NCBI RefSeq assembly: GCF_003382365.1
Contig: NZ_QTSU01000001.1
Location: 806,001-870,000 of the forward strand
Source: Lysobacter silvisoli
GTDB taxonomy: Bacteria; Pseudomonadota; Gammaproteobacteria; Xanthomonadales; Xanthomonadaceae
DNA length: 64,000 nucleotides
Direction of reading: 5' to 3'
Both the position numbers and the translations under genes were made by a program. Below the pieces are notes generated by a model. It saw only the letters and a list, made by a program, of their open reading frames with translations, was not told the origin of the DNA and searched no databases. Positions 1 through 7,711 of the stretch are shown here, piece after piece (the first letter of the stretch is position 1; each line of letters begins with the position of its first letter).

Positions 1-2
1 GC

Positions 3-1235
3 GCCCTCGCCGAGACGCCCGCCGTGACCGACCGCCCCGCGCACCGCCCCGACGCCGAACGCCACGGCCTGATCGTGATCGGCCACCGCGGCGCCAGCGG
101 CTACCGCCCCGAGCACACCCTGGAGTCCTACCGCCTGGCCATCCGCATGGGCGCGGACTTCATCGAGCCCGACCTGGTCGCCACCCGCGACGGCGTGCTG
201 GTGGCGCGGCACGAGAACGAGATTTCCGGCACCACCGACGTGGCCGCGCACCCCGAGTTCGCCGCGCGCCGCACCACCAAGACCATCGACGGCGTGGCGG
301 TCACCGGCTGGTTCACCGAAGACTTCACCCTGGCCGAGCTGAAGACGCTGCGCGCGCGCGAGCGTATCCCCACGATCCGACCGGCCAATACCCGCTTCGA
401 CGGCATGTACGCGATTCCGACCTTCGCCGAGGTCGTGCAGCTGGCCAAGCGCGAAAGCCGCGGCGGCCGCCGCATCGGCATTTACCCCGAGACCAAGCAC
501 CCGACCTATTTCGCCAAGGAAGGCCGCCATCTGGACGGCACGCCCATCGCCGTGTCGCTGGGCGCCAAGCTGGTCGAGACCCTGGTGGCCGAAGGGTTCA
601 CCGACCCGCAGCGCGTCTACATCCAGAGCTTCGAGGTCGAGAACCTGATCGAGCTCAAGACCCGTATCCTGCCGCGCGCCGGCCTGTCGCTGCCGCTGGT
701 GCAGCTGTACGAGGATTTCCAGAGCCGCCGTCCTTACGACCTGGCCTACCACCTGAGCCACGGCGCCGACCTGCGGGCGATCTACGGCGACCTCGGCCAG
801 GCCCTGCCCAACGGCCTGGGCGCCGATACGCGCTATGCCGATTTCGCCAGCGAGGCCGGCCTGCATTGGATGAAGGCGCACTACGCCAGCGGCGTCGGCC
901 CGTCCAAGGCCAGCCTGCTGCCGCGCCTGCCATTGGACCCCAAGCGCGACGCCAACGGCGACGGCAAGGCCGAACTGGCCACGCGCAACACCGGCGTGGT
1001 CCATCCCATGCTGGCTTGGGCGCTGAAGGCCGGCCTGGTGGTGCACCCGTATACGGTGCGCGCCGAGGAACCCTTCCTGACCCAGGGCCCGAACGGCCTG
1101 GACCAGACCGCGCTGGCCGAAGCCGTGCAGCTCTACGGCCTGGGCGTGCAGGGCTTCTTCATCGACCAGCCCGATATCGGCGTGGCCGCGCGCGAGATCT
1201 ACCTGGACCTGCACCGGCCCTTGCGCAGCCGCTGA
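3..1235 (+). CDS. glpQ: Glycerophosphodiester phosphodiesterase, 5'-truncated by the window edge
   Basis: Hydrolyses glycerophosphodiesters to glycerol-3-phosphate and an alcohol, probably in the periplasm. Counting from the GTG at 24, the GDPD core starts at once: HRGASGYRPEH from residue 21 (catalytic His21), EPD at 48-50, and a second His in ARHE at 63. A late block ends in GVQGFFIDQPD. The reading frame stays open upstream of the GTG and reads ALAETPAVT, which looks like the end of a signal peptide with an ALA cleavage site. I infer that the true start lies before the window and the protein is exported; GTG 24 is probably not the start. The periplasmic GlpQ class fits better than the cytosolic UgpQ class, being longer and having the open N terminus. 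Confidence 0.85.
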   Translation, partial: ALAETPAVTDRPAHRPDAERHGLIVIGHRGASGYRPEHTLESYRLAIRMGADFIEPDLVATRDGVLVARHENEISGTTDVAAHPEFAARRTTKTIDGVAVTGWFTEDFTLAELKTLRARERIPTIRPANTRFDGMYAIPTFAEVVQLAKRESRGGRRIGIYPETKHPTYFAKEGRHLDGTPIAVSLGAKLVETLVAEGFTDPQRVYIQSFEVENLIELKTRILPRAGLSLPLVQLYEDFQSRRPYDLAYHLSHGADLRAIYGDLGQALPNGLGADTRYADFASEAGLHWMKAHYASGVGPSKASLLPRLPLDPKRDANGDGKAELATRNTGVVHPMLAWALKAGLVVHPYTVRAEEPFLTQGPNGLDQTALAEAVQLYGLGVQGFFIDQPDIGVAAREIYLDLHRPLRSR

Positions 1236-1565
1236 GCCAAGCGGGGCAGGAGCGGCGCAAGCCGCGACCACGACAAGGACGTGGCCCAGCCAACCGCGTG
1301 TCCTGTGCCGCCGCCATGGCCCGGGCCCGCGCTTGGCGCAGCGACGCGGTCGCGGCTTGCGCCGCTGCTACCCCAACAGGCTGCCACCGTGGGAGCGGCG
1401 TAAGCCGCGATGCGTTTCGACGGCCTAAAGCCATCGCGGCTTACGCGCCTCCCACAGAACGCAGCGCCCAGGCTTTGGGGTAGGAGCGGCGTGAGCCGCG
1501 ACCGCGAAACCCACTTGCGACGAAAACGTCGGCCTGCTGTGCGCCATCACATAGCTGCGCGCAGC
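1236..1565. repeat. Intergenic cluster of five GTAG/GTGG-headed REP-like palindromes
   Basis: No gene is seen in this 330-base gap. It holds five copies of a short palindrome with core GAGCGGC-GTGA-GCCGC. Forward copies lie near 1246-1269, 1389-1411 and 1480-1503; reverse copies near 1348-1372 and 1432-1455. The 5' head is GTAG, GTGG or a variant. The architecture (GTAG head plus imperfect GC stem) matches the REP/SMAG class known from Stenotrophomonas and Pseudomonas, which RAYT transposases mobilise. No RAYT gene is present in this window. Confidence 0.85.
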
Positions 1566-2423
1566 TCAAGCAGGCAAAGCCGCCTGCAACGTGGCACCGC
1601 AATCCGCTTCCAGCTTCAGCGTCGCGATGTCGTCGGCGCGGGTGACACCGCGGTTGAGCAAAGCCAGCGGCAGCCCGGCCTCGCGCGCGGCGCGGGCGAA
1701 GCGGTAGCCGGAATAGACCATCAGCGAGGAGCCCACGACCAGCATGGCGTCGGCCTGCTGCAGCGCCTCGAACGCTGCGGTCACGCGGGCGCGCGGTACG
1801 TTCTCGCCGAAGAACACCACGTCGGGTTTGAGCAGGCCGCCGCAGCGCTCGCATTGCGGCGACACGAAGCCGGCGAAATCCAGGCCCTCCAGGTCGGCGT
1901 CTCCATCGGGCGCGGTGCGCGCCTGCAGGCCGATCCAGTCGGGGTTCTGCGCGGCCAGGCGGTCCTGCAGCGCCTCGCGCGGGCGGCGCGCGCCGCAGTC
2001 CAGGCACACGGCTTCGTCCAGGCGGCCGTGCAGGTCGATCACCTCCGTGCTGCCCGCACGCTGGTGCAGGCCGTCGACGTTCTGGGTGACCAGCCGGGCG
2101 GGGCCGCCGTGCGCCTGCCAGCGCGCGAGCGCGGTGTGCGCGGCGTTGGGCCGGGCGCGCGCGAACGCGGGCCAGCCGACGAAGCTGCGCGCCCAGTAGC
2201 GCGCCCGCGTGGCCGGTTCGCCGACGAAGGCCTGGTAGGTCACCGGCGGCTTGCGCTGCCACCGACCGTCTTCGCCGCGGTAGTTGGGCAAGCCGGAATC
2301 GGTGCTGACGCCGGCGCCGGTGAGCACGAACACGCGCGGGTGCTCTCGCAGCCAGTCGGCCAGTTGTTGCGCGGCGAGGGCGGCGTGGCGGTCGGTTTCG
2401 GCGGGGGAGGTCATGGCCGCCAT
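1566..2423 (-). CDS. SIR2-family NAD-dependent protein deacylase
   Basis: Sirtuin that removes acyl groups from lysines using NAD. The 285-residue protein has the NAD-binding GAGVSTDSGLPNYRG at about 36-50, TQNVDGLH at 113-120, and the catalytic His132 in DLHG. A four-Cys zinc site is formed by CLDC (140-143) and a later CERC. VVGSSLMVY near the C terminus is also typical. Two starts are possible: ATG 2423, or ATG 2414 (MTSPAETD); neither has a clear Shine-Dalgarno sequence. It is flanked by REP-like repeats on both sides and is probably monocistronic. Related to CobB, but the subclass (deacetylase versus other deacylase) cannot be set from sequence alone. Confidence 0.9.
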   Translation of the reverse strand: MAAMTSPAETDRHAALAAQQLADWLREHPRVFVLTGAGVSTDSGLPNYRGEDGRWQRKPPVTYQAFVGEPATRARYWARSFVGWPAFARARPNAAHTALARWQAHGGPARLVTQNVDGLHQRAGSTEVIDLHGRLDEAVCLDCGARRPREALQDRLAAQNPDWIGLQARTAPDGDADLEGLDFAGFVSPQCERCGGLLKPDVVFFGENVPRARVTAAFEALQQADAMLVVGSSLMVYSGYRFARAAREAGLPLALLNRGVTRADDIATLKLEADCGATLQAALPA

Positions 2424-2462
2424 TCTAGGGCTGCGGACCGCAGTGTGCCGGATGCGCTTTCT

Positions 2463-2537
2463 GTGGGAGCGGCGTAGGCCGCGATCGGTTTATCGGCGCA
2501 CCAGCAAAAAGCATCGCGGCTCACGCCGCTCCCGCAG
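2463..2537. repeat. Inverted pair of REP-like palindromes
   Basis: A GTGG-headed forward copy (2463-2485) faces a reverse copy (about 2513-2537) across a 27-base spacer. The pair lies between the converging signals of the SIR2 promoter region and the M3 peptidase terminator. Confidence 0.8.
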
Positions 2538-2573
2538 AAGGCAGAAGACCTGCAGCCGCTCGAACGAACGGGC

Positions 2574-2603
2574 AAAAAAAACCGCCCGGATCGCTCCGGG
2601 CGG
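2574..2603 (-). terminator. Rho-independent terminator of the M3 peptidase gene
   Basis: Nine-base arms CCGCCCGGA and TCCGGGCGG flank the loop TCGC. On the minus strand the stem is followed by eight T residues (eight A at 2574-2581). It lies 20 bases beyond the peptidase stop codon. Confidence 0.93.
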
Positions 2604-2624
2604 CAAGTGCGATGCGAAAACGGT

Positions 2625-4826
2625 TTACTTCGAGCCGGTGGGCTTGGCCTCGCCGGTGGCCGGCGCGGTCAGGCCGCGGCGCTCCAGCAGCGGCTGGATC
2701 TGCGGCTCGTGGCCGGAGAAGTCGCGGAACAGCTGCAGCGCGTCCTTGCTGCCGCCCTGCGACAGCAGGGTGGCGCGGAAGCGGTCGCCGTTCTCGCGGG
2801 TCAGGCCGCCGTGCTCCTTGATCCACTTGACGGTGTTGGCGTCCAGCACTTCCGACCAGATGTAGGCGTAGTAGCCGGCCGCGTAGCCGCCCATGATGTG
2901 GCTGAAGTACGGGGTCTTGTAGCGCGGCGGCACCGGCGCGTAGCTCACGCCGTCCTTGCTCAGCGCGGCGGCTTCGAAAGCCATCACGTCCTTGGCCGCC
3001 GGCACGTCGGCCGGGTTGCCGATCTGGTGGTAATTCTGGTCGAGCATGGCCGCGCCCAGGTACTCGGTGGTGGTGAAGCCCTGGTTGAACTTGGACGCCG
3101 CCAGCACCTTGTCCAGCAGTTCCTTGGGCATCGGCGCGCCGGTCTGGTAGTGCTTGGCGTAGTTGGCCAGGATCGACGGCCAGTCGGCCCACATCTCGTT
3201 GACCTGCGAGGGGAACTCGACGAAATCGCGCGGCACGTTGGTGCCGGAGAAGTAGGGGTACTTCACGTTCGAGAACATGCCGTGCAGGGCATGGCCGAAC
3301 TCGTGGAACATGGTGGTGACCTCGTCCCAGGTCATCAGCGTGGGCTTGCCCGCCGGCGGCTTGGGGATGTTGAGGTGGTTGGCCACCACCGGCAGGGTGC
3401 CGTACAACTCGGACTGGTCGACGTACGAGTTCATCCAGGCGCCGCCGCGCTTGCTGTCGCGCGCGTACATGTCGGCGATGAAGATCGCCAGCTGCTTGCC
3501 GTTGGCGTCGAACACGTCGTAGACGCTGGTGTCGGGGTGATACAGCGGCAGGTCGGTGCGGCGCTTGAAGGTGATGCCGTAGAGCTGGGTGGCGGCGTAG
3601 AACACGCCGTTTTCCAGCACGTTGTTCATCTCGAAATAGGGCTTGAGCTGCGCTTCGTCGAAGGCGTACTTCTCCTGGCGCACCTTCTCGGCGTAGTAGG
3701 CCCAATCCCAGGGCTCGAGCTTGAACGAGGGCTGGCCCTTGGCGGCCTGCTCCTTGTCGATCATGGCCTGCAAGTCGGCGGCTTCGCGCTTGGCGTTGGC
3801 CACCGCGGCCGGGGCCAGCTGGCCGAGCATGGCGTTGACCGCCTGCGGGGTCTTGGCGGTCTCGTCTTCCAGCACGAAGGCGGCGTAGTTCGGGTAGCCC
3901 ATCATCTTGGCGCGCTCGGCACGCAGCTTGACCACCTGCGAGACGATGCCGGTGTTGTCGAACTGGTTGCCGCGGCTGCCGCGCGCGACCGAGGCGCGGA
4001 ACAGCTTCTCGCGCAGGGCGCGGTTTTCCAGGTCGGTCAGCGGCGGCTGGCCGGTGGTGTTGAGCAGGGTCAGCACGTACTTGCCGTCGAGCTTGCGGGT
4101 CTTGGCCGCTTCGGCCGCCGCGGCGATACGCTCGTCGGACAGGCCGGCCAGCTCTTCCTTGGTGTCGACGGTGATCGCCGAGTCGTTGACCTCGCCCAGC
4201 ACGTTCTGGCTGAACTTGGTGGCCAGGCCGGCCAGCTCGGCGTTCATCGCCTTGAGCTTGGCCTTGTCGGCCTCGGACAGGTTGGCGCCGCCGCGGACGA
4301 AGTCGGTGTAGTAGCGCTCGACCAGGCGCACGCCCTGCGCGTCCAGGCCCAGCGAGTCGCGGGTTTCGTACAGCTTCTTGACCCGCTCGAACAGCTTGGG
4401 GTTCAGCGCGATCGCGTCGCGGTGCGCCGACAGCTTGGGCGCGTACTGCGCCTGCAGCTTCTCTCGGGTGGGGTTGGTGTCGGTGCCCACCAGGTTGAAG
4501 AAGGCCGAGGTGGCGCGGCCGAGGATGCGGCCGGACTGCTCCATCGCGATGATGGTGTTGTCGAAGGTCGGCGCGTCCGGATTGTTGGCGATCGCCTCCA
4601 CTTCCTTGAGCTGGTCGGCCATGCCGCGGTCGAAGGCCGGGGCGAAGTCGCTGTCCTTGATCTTGTCGAACTGCGGGTACTGCAGCGACAGCGGGCTCTC
4701 GGCGAAGAACGGATTGGCGGTTTGCGCGCTCACGGCGGTATCGGCCTTTTTAGCGGGGGTTGCCGCATAGGTGGGGGCGGCGGCGGTCAAAGCCACGGCC
4801 AGCGCCAGGGCGAGAGGGTGCTTCAT
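2625..4826 (-). CDS. Exported M3 family metallopeptidase (peptidyl-dipeptidase Dcp-like)
   Basis: Zinc metallopeptidase of the M3A (thimet/Dcp) family, which trims peptides; Dcp enzymes release C-terminal dipeptides. The zinc motif HEFGH is at residues 508-512 of 733. The chosen start is ATG 4826, because it begins a clear signal peptide (MKHPLALALAVALTAAAPTYA) and follows GACGAGG at SD distance; the frame is open further upstream without such features. E. coli Dcp has no classical signal peptide, so the export signal is notable and suggests peptide degradation in the periplasm or outside the cell. It is followed by a strong terminator and diverges from the exported amidohydrolase at 5106. 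Confidence 0.92.
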   Translation of the reverse strand: MKHPLALALAVALTAAAPTYAATPAKKADTAVSAQTANPFFAESPLSLQYPQFDKIKDSDFAPAFDRGMADQLKEVEAIANNPDAPTFDNTIIAMEQSGRILGRATSAFFNLVGTDTNPTREKLQAQYAPKLSAHRDAIALNPKLFERVKKLYETRDSLGLDAQGVRLVERYYTDFVRGGANLSEADKAKLKAMNAELAGLATKFSQNVLGEVNDSAITVDTKEELAGLSDERIAAAAEAAKTRKLDGKYVLTLLNTTGQPPLTDLENRALREKLFRASVARGSRGNQFDNTGIVSQVVKLRAERAKMMGYPNYAAFVLEDETAKTPQAVNAMLGQLAPAAVANAKREAADLQAMIDKEQAAKGQPSFKLEPWDWAYYAEKVRQEKYAFDEAQLKPYFEMNNVLENGVFYAATQLYGITFKRRTDLPLYHPDTSVYDVFDANGKQLAIFIADMYARDSKRGGAWMNSYVDQSELYGTLPVVANHLNIPKPPAGKPTLMTWDEVTTMFHEFGHALHGMFSNVKYPYFSGTNVPRDFVEFPSQVNEMWADWPSILANYAKHYQTGAPMPKELLDKVLAASKFNQGFTTTEYLGAAMLDQNYHQIGNPADVPAAKDVMAFEAAALSKDGVSYAPVPPRYKTPYFSHIMGGYAAGYYAYIWSEVLDANTVKWIKEHGGLTRENGDRFRATLLSQGGSKDALQLFRDFSGHEPQIQPLLERRGLTAPATGEAKPTGSK

Positions 4827-5105
4827 CGGACGAACCTCGTCGAAAGGAACCCCGAAGCGTACCGGAAGGGGTCCGGAGCGGCGCATGACTAAAGGCATGG
4901 TCGACCCGGGTCGCCCGATTCGGTGACATGGGCACGGCCCGGCGCCCGGAGCCGGGCTTAGACTGCGGCCGAGCCGGCAATGGGGCGGCTGCCGGTGCAA
5001 CCGTCGCCTGCGCGGCGGTATCGGTACCCCGTCGCCCGATCCGCGCGGTCACATGCGCCGCGCCGGCAGCGTCATCCCATCACCCCCAAGGACAGCGAGA
5101 CGACG

Positions 5106-7160
5106 ATGAACCCAGCCCCGCGCTCCCTCACCCGCATCGCCCTGGGCTTGTGCCTGAGTCTGGGTCTGGCCGCCAACGCCCTGGCCGCCGAAACCACGCG
5201 CTACCTGGCCCTGGTCGACGGCGGCAAGCAGGCCGGTCACCAGACCGTGACCCAGGCCGACGACGGCAGCGTCAGCGTGGACTTCATCTTCAAGGACAAC
5301 GGCCGCGGCCCGGAGCTCAAGGAGACCTACACCCTGGGCGCGGACGGCACCTACCGCAGCTACGCGGTCAAGGGCACCTCGACCTTCGGCGCGCCGGTGG
5401 ACGAGCGCTTCTGGATCGAGGGCGGCAAGGCGCATTGGAAGTCGACCTCCGACCAGGGCGAGCAGGCGCTGGCGCCGGGCAGCCAGTACTCGCCGCTGGG
5501 CGGCACGCCGGCCGGCTTCAGCGTGGCCCTGGCCGCGCTGAGCAAGCGCAGCGACGGCAAGCTGCCGCTGATTCCCAGCGGAACTTTGAGCGTGCGCAAG
5601 GTCGCCGAGGCGCAGGTGCAGCGCGACGGCAAGAGCCAGACCGTGCAGTTGGTGGCGATGACCGGCGTGGGCCTGACCCCGACCTTCGCCTGGGCCACCC
5701 AGGGCGAGAACCCGCGCCTGTTCGCCTTCATCTTCCCGGGCTTCCTGCAGCTGATCGAAGAGGGCTGGCAGGGCAACGCCGACGCGCTGGAAGCGCGGCA
5801 GAAAACGGCCGAGGGCGAGGCCCTGGTGGACCTGCGCCAGCGCCTGGGTCACGCCATCGCCGGCAGCACCCTGATCCGCAACGCGCGCGTGTTCGACAGC
5901 GAGCACGCCAAGCTCGGTCCGGCCTCGGACGTGCTGCTGCGCGACGGCAAGATCGTCTCGGTGGAAGCCGCCGGCGCGACCAAGGTCAAGGCCGACCGCA
6001 CCATCGACGCGAACAATAAGGTGCTGCTGCCGGGCCTGTTCGACATGCACGGCCACATCACCCGCTGGGACGGCGGCCTGCACCTGGCCGCAGGCGTGAC
6101 GACCGTGCGCGACATGGGCAACGACAACACCAACCTGCAGCAGATGATGGCCGACATCCGCGCCGGCAAGCTGATGGCGCCGGACGTGGTGCCGGCCGGT
6201 TTCATCGAGGGCGAGAGCAACTTCTCGGCGCGCAACGGCTTCGTCATCAAGACCCTGGACGACGCCAAGAAGGCGGTGGACTGGTACGCCGAACACGGCT
6301 ACCCGCAGGTCAAGATCTACAACTCCTTCCCCAAGGACCTGCTGCGCGACACCGCCGCCTACGCCCACAGCAAGGGCCTGCGCGTGAGCGGTCACGTGCC
6401 GGCGTTCATGCGCGCGCAGGACGTGGTGGAGCAGGGCTACGACGAGATCCAGCACATCAACCAGGTGCTGCTGAACTTCTTCGTCGACGACAAGACCGAC
6501 ACCCGCACGCTGACGCGCTTCTATCTGGTGGCCGACAAGACCGCCGACCTGGATTTCGATTCCAAGCCGGTGCAGGACTTCATCGCCCTGCTGGCTTCGA
6601 GGCAGACGGTGATCGATCCCACCCTGACCACCTTCGACTTCCTGCGCCAGCGCCCAGGCGAGCTGTCGCAGGCCTATGCCGCGGTGGCGCCGAACCTGCC
6701 GCCGGACCTGCAGCGCGGCCTGCGCGTGGCCGAGATGAACATCCCCGACGACGCCACCGCCGCGCGCTACAACCGGTCCTACGAGAAGCTGGTCGAGTTC
6801 GTCGGCCGCCTGTACAAGGCCGGCGTGCCGATCGTGGCCGGCACCGACGCGATCCCCGGCTTCACCCTGCAGCGCGAGCTGGAACTGTACGTGCAGGCCG
6901 GCATGACCCCGTCGCAGGCCTTGCAGGTGGCGACCTGGAACGGCGCCAAGTACTCGCGCACCCTGGACAACCGCGGCTCGATCACGCCGGGCAAGCGCGC
7001 CGACCTGATCCTGGTCGACGGCGACCCGACCGCCGACATCGCCGACATCCGCAAGGTGGCGCTGGTGGTGCGCGGCGACGTGGCCTATTACCCCAGCGAG
7101 ATCGACGAGGCCCTGGGCATCAAGCCCTTCGCCGCGCCGGTGCCGGTGGGCGCGCAGTAA
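5106..7160 (+). CDS. Exported metal-dependent amidohydrolase
   Basis: A 684-residue enzyme of the amidohydrolase superfamily. The signal peptide is MNPAPRSLTRIALGLCLSLG followed by LAANALA. An N-terminal part of about 250 residues (beta-rich by composition, no family recognised) precedes the TIM-barrel domain. Metal and catalytic motifs visible are the HGH pair (H315, H317), GHVP and IQHIN histidines in the middle, and the late Asp of AGTD (D581). A composite-domain tail (GSITPGKRADLILVDGDP) closes the fold. Relatives act on peptides, acyl amino acids and imides; the substrate here is unknown. The start at ATG 5106 is set by the signal peptide, with AAGGA and GCGAGA upstream. It diverges from the exported M3 peptidase, so a shared role in peptide catabolism is possible. 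Confidence 0.88.
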   Translation: MNPAPRSLTRIALGLCLSLGLAANALAAETTRYLALVDGGKQAGHQTVTQADDGSVSVDFIFKDNGRGPELKETYTLGADGTYRSYAVKGTSTFGAPVDERFWIEGGKAHWKSTSDQGEQALAPGSQYSPLGGTPAGFSVALAALSKRSDGKLPLIPSGTLSVRKVAEAQVQRDGKSQTVQLVAMTGVGLTPTFAWATQGENPRLFAFIFPGFLQLIEEGWQGNADALEARQKTAEGEALVDLRQRLGHAIAGSTLIRNARVFDSEHAKLGPASDVLLRDGKIVSVEAAGATKVKADRTIDANNKVLLPGLFDMHGHITRWDGGLHLAAGVTTVRDMGNDNTNLQQMMADIRAGKLMAPDVVPAGFIEGESNFSARNGFVIKTLDDAKKAVDWYAEHGYPQVKIYNSFPKDLLRDTAAYAHSKGLRVSGHVPAFMRAQDVVEQGYDEIQHINQVLLNFFVDDKTDTRTLTRFYLVADKTADLDFDSKPVQDFIALLASRQTVIDPTLTTFDFLRQRPGELSQAYAAVAPNLPPDLQRGLRVAEMNIPDDATAARYNRSYEKLVEFVGRLYKAGVPIVAGTDAIPGFTLQRELELYVQAGMTPSQALQVATWNGAKYSRTLDNRGSITPGKRADLILVDGDPTADIADIRKVALVVRGDVAYYPSEIDEALGIKPFAAPVPVGAQ

Positions 7161-7711
7161 GCCGCGCTTTCCACTCTTGCTTTCTGTGGGAGCGACGTAA
7201 GTCGCGATTTCCCCATCCGGGACGAAATCGCAGCTCACGCCGCTCCCACAACCGCCCGGTTCCCTCGCACTCTCGGGGTAGGAGCGGCGCAAGCCGCGAC
7301 CCTGAAATACGAACGGCCGGGCAACCGACGCGGCCATGCGCGGCATCCCGGTCGCGGCTTGCGCCGCTCCTACAGGGGGCAATGCGAAGTTGTCGGAATG
7401 GCGGCTGCAACTGAAATCAAAATAATTCAATTGCTTATCCGTGCTTTCTCGAGGACGGCTCACCCGACGCGCCGCCATCGGCCGGCCAAGCCACGTACCC
7501 CTGAGTACGTGCTCTTTTAATGGTTTGGTAACATTCACGGCGTCAACGAACCGCACCGGCGCGGGCAGTCCGCGCCATACGGCCGTCAGGGGACGGTCGG
7601 AGACCCGAGGTCGCAGTCCCCCCGCCGCCGCGTCGCACCTGTGTGCCGGCGCGGCTTGCTCCGAACCCGCGCGCCCCCGTCCCGGGCCGCCTTCCAACGA
7701 GAACGCCAGCC
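7161..7711. repeat. Gap with four REP-like palindromes, an AT-rich patch and a candidate control region
   Basis: No gene is seen in these 551 bases. Palindromes occur near 7185-7208 (forward), 7224-7251 (reverse), 7276-7300 (forward) and 7350-7373 (reverse), as two inverted pairs. A patch much richer in A and T than its surroundings lies at 7412-7440. The operator-like palindrome at 7492-7511 is listed separately. Confidence 0.75.
7492..7534 (+). promoter_or_regulatory. Candidate operator overlapping the -35 position of the TonB receptor promoter
   Basis: Perfect arms CACGTAC (7492-7498) and GTACGTG (7505-7511) flank the six-base spacer CCCTGA. A possible -10 box TAACAT lies at 7529-7534, exactly 17 bases after the right arm, so the arm would cover the -35 position. 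The leader to the receptor start would be about 170 bases. The arm after which CTCTTTTAA follows could also form a hairpin, so a weak terminator is an alternative reading. Confidence 0.4.

Noticed and set aside
1246-1503. Regular short palindromes as a CRISPR array
   Set aside because: Copies alternate in orientation, spacers are irregular, and no cas genes are present.
4827-5000. Longer M3 peptidase starting at 5000
   Set aside because: It would bury the signal peptide that begins at 4826 and shows no family similarity.
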